8,276 bases of DNA from an uncultured Clostridia bacterium (GTDB lineage Bacteria; Bacillota_A; Clostridia; Oscillospirales; Oscillospiraceae), in the NCBI GenBank assembly GCA_946408145.1, contig CAMJQX010000062.1, forward strand, positions 1 to 8,276, in the 5' to 3' direction. The notes beneath the pieces are model-generated. The model was not told the DNA's origin. It searched no databases and was given only the letters and a program-made list of their open reading frames with translations. Made by a program: the position numbers and the translations under genes. Every line of letters starts with the position of its first letter. Position 1 is the stretch's first letter. Of the stretch, positions 4,601 to 8,276 are shown in pieces.

Positions 4601-6349
4601 ATGAAAGTACTGCTGTCCGGCAACGAGGCCATCGCCCGCGGCGCCTACGAGGCGGGCGTCAAGGTCTGTGCCGCGTACCCCGGCACCCCCAGCACGGAAA
4701 TCTTCGAGCAGCTTCCTCAGTTCAAGGACGTCCTCTACTGCGAGTGGGCGCCCAACGAAAAGGTGGCGACGGAGGTCGCCTACGGCGCGTCCATCGCGGG
4801 GCTGCGGAGCCTGACCGCGATGAAGCACGTGGGGCTCAACGTCGCGGCCGACCCGATGTTCACCGCGTCCTACAACGGCGTCAGCGGCGGCTTCGTCATC
4901 GTCACCGCCGACGACCCGAGCATGCACTCCTCCCAGAACGAGCAGGACAACCGCAACTACGCCCGCGCGGCCAAGATCGCGCTGATCGAGCCCTCCGACT
5001 CGCAGGAGTGCAAGGACTTCATGCGCGAGGCCTACAAGATCTCCGAGCAGTTCGACATGCCCGTTCTGTTCCGCACCACGACGCGCGTCTCCCACTCCAA
5101 GAGCCTCGTCGAGCTGGGCGAGCGCACGGAGGTCGAGCCGCGGCCCTATACGCGCGACCTGCCCAAGAACAACTGCGCCCCCGCCAACGCCTACCGCCAC
5201 CGCGTCAAGGTCGAGCAGATGCTGGAGGCGCTGCGCGAGTACGGCAGCACCTGCCCGATCAACAAGCTGGAAATGGGCGACGGCGAGGTCGGCGTCATCA
5301 CCGCCTCGATCGCCTATCAGTACGCGAAGGAGGTCTTCCCGGAGGGCACGTCCTTCCTCAAGCTGGGCCTGACATATCCCCTGCCCATGGACCTGATCCG
5401 CGATTTCGCCTCGAAGGTCAAAAAGCTCTACGTCATCGAGGAGCTCGAGGGCTTCATGGAGGAGCAGATCCGCGCCGCCGGCATCGAATGCGTCGGCAAG
5501 GAGCTGGTCAGCAACGAGTACGAGCTCAACCCCCAGCGCCTGCGTCAGATGCTCTTCGGCACGGAGCCGGAGATCAAGGAGCTGCCGGTCAAGCCGGTCC
5601 CCCGGCCGCCCACGCTCTGCCCCGGCTGCCCGCACCGCGGCTTCTTCTACATCATGTCGAAAAAGAAGGATACCGTCATCGCCGGCGACATCGGCTGCTA
5701 CACGCTCGGCGCGGTGCCCCCGCTGAGCGCGATGGACACCTGCGTGTGCATGGGCGGCGGCTTCTCGGTCGGCGCGGGCATGGCGCACGCCTTTGAGGTC
5801 GCGGGCGTGAAGAAAAAGGTTTTCGGCGTCGTGGGCGACTCCACCTTTTTCCACAGCGGCATGACCGGCGCCACGGAGATCCTCTACAACAAGGCGAACA
5901 TGATCCCCGTCGTGCTCGACAACCACATCACCGGCATGACCGGCCATCAGGACAACCCGGGCAGCGGCTTCACCCTGCAGGGGGAGATCGCGGCCGCCGT
6001 GAAGATCGAGGACGTGCTCGAGGCCATCGGCTATCAGAAGATCCTCATCGTCGACCCGCAGGATCTGACGGCCATGCAGGAGGCGGTGGACGCCGCCGAG
6101 GCCTCCGAGGTCCCCGCAGCCATCATCTGCCGCCGGCCCTGCCTGCTCATCAAGCGCATCAAGCACGACATCGGCCTGTGCACGGTGGACACGGCCAAAT
6201 GCATCGGCTGCCGCAAATGCCTGTCCGTCGGCTGCCCCGCCGTGAGCGTGCGCGATAAGAAGTCCCGCATCGACCCGACGCTCTGCGTGGGCTGCACGCT
6301 CTGCGCGCAGGTCTGCCCCGTGGGCGCCATCAGCCGGAAGGAGGACTGA
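4601..6349 (+). CDS. iorA: Indolepyruvate:ferredoxin oxidoreductase, alpha subunit
   Basis: This 582-residue protein is near the usual IorA length. With IorB it converts indolepyruvate and other arylpyruvates plus CoA to the aryl-acetyl-CoA, CO2 and reduced ferredoxin in the cytoplasm, a step in anaerobic aromatic amino acid breakdown. The N-terminal pyrimidine-type domain opens with SGNEAIARGAYEAG and AAYPGTPSTEI. The middle holds CPGCPHRG (340-347) and GDIGCYTLG (from 362). The thiamine-diphosphate motif is GDS (412-414) leading to N441 in LDNHITGMTGHQ. Two C-terminal [4Fe-4S] ferredoxin motifs follow: C534, C537, C540, C545 (four residues before the last Cys, as is usual for this subunit) and C562, C565, C568, C572. 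ATG 4601 follows GGAGGT at a good distance. The gene is transcribed from the promoter at 4455 and iorB begins three bases after its stop. Confidence 0.97.
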   Translation: MKVLLSGNEAIARGAYEAGVKVCAAYPGTPSTEIFEQLPQFKDVLYCEWAPNEKVATEVAYGASIAGLRSLTAMKHVGLNVAADPMFTASYNGVSGGFVIVTADDPSMHSSQNEQDNRNYARAAKIALIEPSDSQECKDFMREAYKISEQFDMPVLFRTTTRVSHSKSLVELGERTEVEPRPYTRDLPKNNCAPANAYRHRVKVEQMLEALREYGSTCPINKLEMGDGEVGVITASIAYQYAKEVFPEGTSFLKLGLTYPLPMDLIRDFASKVKKLYVIEELEGFMEEQIRAAGIECVGKELVSNEYELNPQRLRQMLFGTEPEIKELPVKPVPRPPTLCPGCPHRGFFYIMSKKKDTVIAGDIGCYTLGAVPPLSAMDTCVCMGGGFSVGAGMAHAFEVAGVKKKVFGVVGDSTFFHSGMTGATEILYNKANMIPVVLDNHITGMTGHQDNPGSGFTLQGEIAAAVKIEDVLEAIGYQKILIVDPQDLTAMQEAVDAAEASEVPAAIICRRPCLLIKRIKHDIGLCTVDTAKCIGCRKCLSVGCPAVSVRDKKSRIDPTLCVGCTLCAQVCPVGAISRKED

Positions 6350-6352
6350 GCC

Positions 6353-6925
6353 ATGAAGAAAAGTGTGATCCTCGTCGGAGTCGGCGGCCAGGGCGCGATC
6401 CTGACGGCCAAGATCCTGGTCAACGGTCTGATCAGCAAGGGCTATGACGTGAAGATGTCCGAGGTCCACGGGATGAGCCAGCGCGGCGGCAGCGTCTCCA
6501 CGCAGGTGCATTTCGGCGACAAGGTCTACGCCCCGGTGATCGGAAAGGGCGAGGCGGATATCATGGTGGCCTTTGAGAAGATGGAGGCCGTGCGCTACGC
6601 GGACTTCCTCAAGCCGGACGGCGTCGCGGTCATCAACGATTACGCCATGGAGAGCTCCGCCACCGCCGCGGGCCTCTGCGCGTACCCGGAGGGCTGCGTC
6701 GAGGCCATGCGGGCCGCCTTCCGCTGCCACGTGCTGGACGCCGCCTCCATCGCCGAAGCCCTCGGCAATCCCAAGTGCATGAACGTGGTGCTCTTCGGCG
6801 CCATGACGAAGGTGCTCGGCCTCGACGACATCGACTGGGAGCAGATCATCCGCGACACGGTCCCCGCGAAATTCGTCGAGCTGAACCTGCGCGCCTACGA
6901 GGCCGGCCGGGCCGCGGTCGGCTGA
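6353..6925 (+). CDS. iorB: Indolepyruvate:ferredoxin oxidoreductase, beta subunit
   Basis: This 190-residue protein is typical in length for IorB. It opens with ILVGVGGQGAILTAKIL, holding the GVGGQG motif at 9-14, followed by SEVHGMSQRGGSVSTQVHFG, the signature of the gamma-type domain of 2-oxoacid:ferredoxin oxidoreductases. It forms the heteromeric enzyme with IorA and contributes to the CoA and pyruvate-side interface; it carries no cluster of its own. AAGGAGG at 6338-6344, inside the last codons of iorA, lies eight bases before ATG 6353, so the two subunits are translated from one transcript. No phenylacetate-CoA ligase gene, a frequent partner of iorAB, follows. The next gene appears to have its own promoter. 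No clear terminator was found after the stop. Confidence 0.97.
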   Translation: MKKSVILVGVGGQGAILTAKILVNGLISKGYDVKMSEVHGMSQRGGSVSTQVHFGDKVYAPVIGKGEADIMVAFEKMEAVRYADFLKPDGVAVINDYAMESSATAAGLCAYPEGCVEAMRAAFRCHVLDAASIAEALGNPKCMNVVLFGAMTKVLGLDDIDWEQIIRDTVPAKFVELNLRAYEAGRAAVG

Positions 6926-6977
6926 GAGACATACGAAAGCGCTGCGCCGGCCCGCTTTGACGCACAGCCGCGGCCGC

Positions 6978-7006
6978 TTGCTTTCTGCCGGGCGCTGTGC
7001 TATGAT
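6978..7006 (+). promoter_or_regulatory. Likely promoter of the small lipoprotein gene
   Basis: TATGAT at 7001-7006 is preceded by TGC, an extended -10. TTGCTT at 6978-6983 lies 17 bases upstream as a weak -35. The start would be near 7013. A second possible -10, TATACT at 7026-7031, has no matching -35. Confidence 0.5.
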
Positions 7007-7032
7007 TCGAAACTGTCCAAACTACTATACTT

Positions 7033-7063
7033 GCCTGCCGGCCGCGGGAACGGGCCGGCAGGC
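7033..7063 (+). promoter_or_regulatory. Hairpin in the leader of the lipoprotein gene
   Basis: GCCTGCCGGCC at 7033-7043 pairs perfectly with GGCCGGCAGGC at 7053-7063 around a nine-base loop. No T run follows, so it is not a terminator. It ends eight bases before the ribosome binding site GAGGAAG at 7071-7077 and does not itself cover it. Confidence 0.55.
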
Positions 7064-7085
7064 GGAAACCGAGGAAGAATATCTG

Positions 7086-7598
7086 ATGCGTTATTATTGC
7101 AGAAAGCTCACGATCCTTGTCGCCCTATGCCTGGCGGCGGCCCTGCTCACGGGCTGCGGTATCCATTTCCATTTCAGCACAAACGAGCCCAGCGCCGAGG
7201 AGCTGCTGGCAAACAGGGATCTCATTGCCGATCCTGTGCCCTACAGCGACGAGGGCTCGTATGCGATCACCTTCCGCTATGAAAAAGGCGGCTTTGCGAA
7301 AATGGATCTGTCACAGGCCTATGTGGCCTACTACCCCTTCACCGTGCAGGATCAGATCGACACGATCGTGGGGGACGACAAGGAGGAGATCCCGCCGCTG
7401 CCCGTCGACGCGCAGGAAGCCGTCAACGAAGTCCTGGGGATCGGCGAGCTGAAAAAGATTGCCGTGATCAAGGTCCTGACCGTGGACGACAAGACGCTGA
7501 CGGTCTCTTTCAAGGACACCGACAACCCGATCCGCGGAAAGGAATACTTTTTCATCATCCCCAATGCGGGTCTGGCCGGCTCTGTGATCCCCGAATAA
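7086..7598 (+). CDS. Small lipoprotein of unknown function
   Basis: From ATG 7086 the protein has 170 residues. The N-terminus MRYYCRKLTILVALCLAAAL followed by LTGC is a lipoprotein signal, with lipidation predicted at Cys24. The mature part opens with GIHFHFST, then an acidic soluble region without further membrane segments: EELLANRDLI, YAITFRYEKGGFAKMDLSQ, a PPLPVDAQEAVNEVLGIGEL segment, KKIAVIKVLTVDDKTLTVSF and a final GKEYFFIIPNAG. I do not recognise the family; the alternating strands suggest a small beta-rich extracytoplasmic domain. ATG 7086 was chosen over an upstream in-frame start at 6957 because GAGGAAG lies eight bases before it, and because the longer form buries the signal peptide and runs through the promoter and leader hairpin. 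It follows iorB at 160 bases, so a functional link to IorAB is not implied. Confidence 0.82.
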   Translation: MRYYCRKLTILVALCLAAALLTGCGIHFHFSTNEPSAEELLANRDLIADPVPYSDEGSYAITFRYEKGGFAKMDLSQAYVAYYPFTVQDQIDTIVGDDKEEIPPLPVDAQEAVNEVLGIGELKKIAVIKVLTVDDKTLTVSFKDTDNPIRGKEYFFIIPNAGLAGSVIPE

Positions 7599-7614
7599 GC
7601 CCGCTCCGATCTTT

Positions 7615-7644
7615 GCCGCGCAGTTTCCGGCAGAAACGCGCGGC
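7615..7644 (+). repeat. Bulged hairpin after the lipoprotein gene
   Basis: GCCGCGC and GTTTC (7615-7627, with A7622 bulged) pair with GAAAC and GCGCGGC (7633-7644) around a CGGCA loop, giving 12 pairs. No T run follows on either strand, so it is not a standard intrinsic terminator. It may be a 3'-end stabiliser between the lipoprotein gene and the next small gene. Confidence 0.5.
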
Positions 7645-7690
7645 GACGGAATATCTGTCAGAAATAAAAAAACATTGGGAGGTATAACCT

Positions 7691-7873
7691 GTGGAGATAC
7701 TGGACAAGGAAAAACTGCAGCAGGCGTCCGGCGGCGTATATGAGGACGCCCCTCACTGCCCGAAGTGCCGGAGCAAAGAGCTCACCCTGGTCGGGCCTGT
7801 GGACATCGGCACCCCTCCGACCTATCGCTGCAAGGCCTGCGGCTACGAGTGGATGATGGCGCTGTATGAATGA
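7691..7873 (+). CDS. Small double-glycine-leader zinc-ribbon protein
   Basis: This 60-residue protein starts at GTG 7691, supported by GGGAGG at 7677-7682, eight bases upstream. Residues 1-15 (MEILDKEKLQQASGG) match the pattern of class II bacteriocin and RiPP leaders: a charged helix with spaced hydrophobic residues ending in Gly14-Gly15, where C39-peptidase ABC exporters cleave. The remaining 45 residues hold a zinc ribbon with C23-P-K-C26 and C47-K-A-C50, the second followed by GYEW, separated by 20 residues. The four cysteines in two CxxC knuckles are typical of a treble-clef or rubredoxin-like metal site. The function is unknown. It could be an exported metal-binding peptide or simply a cytoplasmic zinc ribbon with a chance GG. 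No C39 exporter, immunity gene or modification enzyme is visible here, and no promoter is obvious. Confidence 0.75.
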   Translation: MEILDKEKLQQASGGVYEDAPHCPKCRSKELTLVGPVDIGTPPTYRCKACGYEWMMALYE

Positions 7874-7896
7874 CGCCTCCCGCGGGCAGCTTCCAT

Positions 7897-7964
7897 CATA
7901 ACAGAAGCCCTCAAAGGTTTTCGTCCTCGGAAGAGTCTGAAAACCTTTGGGGGCTTGCTTTATG
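7897..7964. repeat. Large imperfect inverted repeat, possible terminator or mobile-element relic
   Basis: The 18 bases at 7905-7922 pair with 7939-7956 with a single T-G wobble. Beyond a three-base internal mismatch on each side, CATAA (7897-7901) pairs with TTATG (7960-7964), giving about 23 pairs in 68 bases. The 16-base loop can pair further (CTC with GAG). Tails on both strands are only weakly T-rich (CTTGCTTTATG; CTTCTGTTATG). It lies 23 bases after the zinc-ribbon stop and before a recombinase remnant, so it may end that transcript in both directions or belong to an inserted element. Confidence 0.8.
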
Positions 7965-7982
7965 CCGATTTCGATCTCTCTC

Positions 7983-8000
7983 CGTCGCCTCCCGGCGACG
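7983..8000 (+). repeat. Short GC hairpin
   Basis: CGTCGCC (7983-7989) pairs perfectly with GGCGACG (7994-8000) around a TCCC loop, just upstream of the recombinase remnant. Its role is unknown. Confidence 0.4.
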
Positions 8001-8004
8001 CCGC

Positions 8005-8254
8005 CGACAGGCGGACGCTTTACTCCAATTGCTGGATGTGTTTGCGGAGTTGGAATTGTGTAACAACAGAGCGGCGCATCGGAAGACCGCAGACCACGCT
8101 TGACGATATACCCGCTAATTTCCTTCGCCATTATCCTGCCTATAAGAATGGCTCATTCAACCTGACAGAGTTAGCGCGGCTCTGCGCTATCAGCCGCACG
8201 ACAGCGTATAAATATATCGGACTGTTGGAGGGAAGCACGGCAATCTGTCGTTGA
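8005..8254 (+). pseudogene. Serine recombinase (resolvase family) C-terminal remnant
   Basis: Two frames carry pieces of one resolvase-like protein. In the frame of 8014-8055 the text DALLQLLDVFAELE resembles the end of the resolvase catalytic domain, which normally continues into an ERxLIxER helix. From about 8078 the next frame reads IGRPQTTLDDIPANF, then YPAYKNGSFNLTELARLCAI and SRTTAYKYIGLLEG. This is the GRP hinge and C-terminal DNA-binding helix-turn-helix of serine resolvases and invertases, ending at TGA 8252-8254. Between the two only about 25 bases remain where roughly 20 residues are expected, so there is both a deletion and a frame change. The catalytic serine and most of the N-terminal domain are absent upstream. 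Codons here are more A/T-rich than in the neighbouring genes, suggesting acquired DNA. It is most likely dead, although the HTH part could still be translated. Confidence 0.6.
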
Positions 8255-8266
8255 TTGCGGTGCTTT
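8233..8266 (+). terminator. Hairpin at the end of the recombinase remnant
   Basis: AAGCAC and GCAATC (8233-8245) pair with GATTGC and GTGCTT (8253-8265) around a seven-base loop with one G-G mismatch, giving 12 pairs. Only TTT follows, so termination would be weak. It overlaps the stop of the remnant. Confidence 0.45.
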
Positions 8267-8276
8267 GCTGTGATAT

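Noticed and set aside
4744..5796. 350-codon plus frame inside iorA
   Set aside because: Arginine/glycine-rich shadow frame without a ribosome binding site, inside a conserved enzyme gene.
4595..6730. 711-codon open frame on the minus strand
   Set aside because: It lies opposite iorA and most of iorB and arises from their GC-rich third positions. Its translation is low-complexity (H, D, L, A, V, R rich) with no domain, while iorAB match conserved families.
6957..7085. Upstream start for the small lipoprotein
   Set aside because: The extension covers the likely promoter and leader hairpin and would place the lipoprotein signal internally.
7615..7644. Bulged hairpin as an intrinsic terminator
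   Set aside because: The stem is good but no T run follows on either strand, so it was listed only as a hairpin.
7658..8131. 157-codon minus frame covering the zinc-ribbon gene and the inverted repeat
   Set aside because: No supporting ribosome binding site or domain was seen. It is antisense to a better-supported gene and passes through the large hairpin. Copies elsewhere would be more likely to reflect a repeated DNA element than a protein.

Overview
The window comes from a GC-rich anaerobic Firmicute, most likely an Oscillospiraceae-type gut Clostridium. The reasons are the RNase Y C-terminus, canonical AGGAGG-type ribosome binding sites, an oxygen-sensitive 2-oxoacid:ferredoxin oxidoreductase (IorAB), a B12-riboswitch-controlled ECF-type S component, and strong G/C preference at third codon positions. 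The genus cannot be fixed from sequence reading alone.

Layout. (1) 1-246: 3' end of rny, closed by a terminator at 311-358. (2) 391-1059: a PAP2-type membrane phosphatase, closed by a 13-bp terminator. (3) 1243-2940: a lipoprotein under a near-consensus promoter (TTGACA-17-TATTAT). It carries three InlB-type repeats, an HtrA/trypsin-like protease domain with a complete His/Asp/Ser triad, and a pre-peptidase-like C-terminal domain. (4) 2987-4317, minus strand: a promoter, a cobalamin riboswitch with a downstream intrinsic terminator, a membrane-anchored DUF4430 (transcobalamin-like) protein and an overlapping S-component membrane protein. This reads as a two-gene corrinoid capture and uptake operon switched off by B12. 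It converges on the protease gene and shares a bidirectional terminator with it. (5) 4455-6925: a strong divergent promoter, a hairpin-rich leader, then iorA and iorB, which together oxidise arylpyruvates to aryl-acetyl-CoA. (6) 7086-7598: a lipoprotein of unknown function with its own likely promoter. (7) 7691-7873: a 60-residue protein joining a bacteriocin-like double-glycine leader to a four-cysteine zinc ribbon. (8) 7897-7964: a large inverted repeat. (9) 8005-8254: a broken serine-recombinase C-terminus that is less GC-rich than the rest.

The most interesting parts are the B12-controlled DUF4430/S-component pair with its readable riboswitch architecture, the three-domain surface protease with a nearly identical internal DNA duplication, and the double-glycine zinc-ribbon peptide beside mobile-element debris. 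No CRISPR array, tRNA, rRNA or intact insertion sequence was seen.
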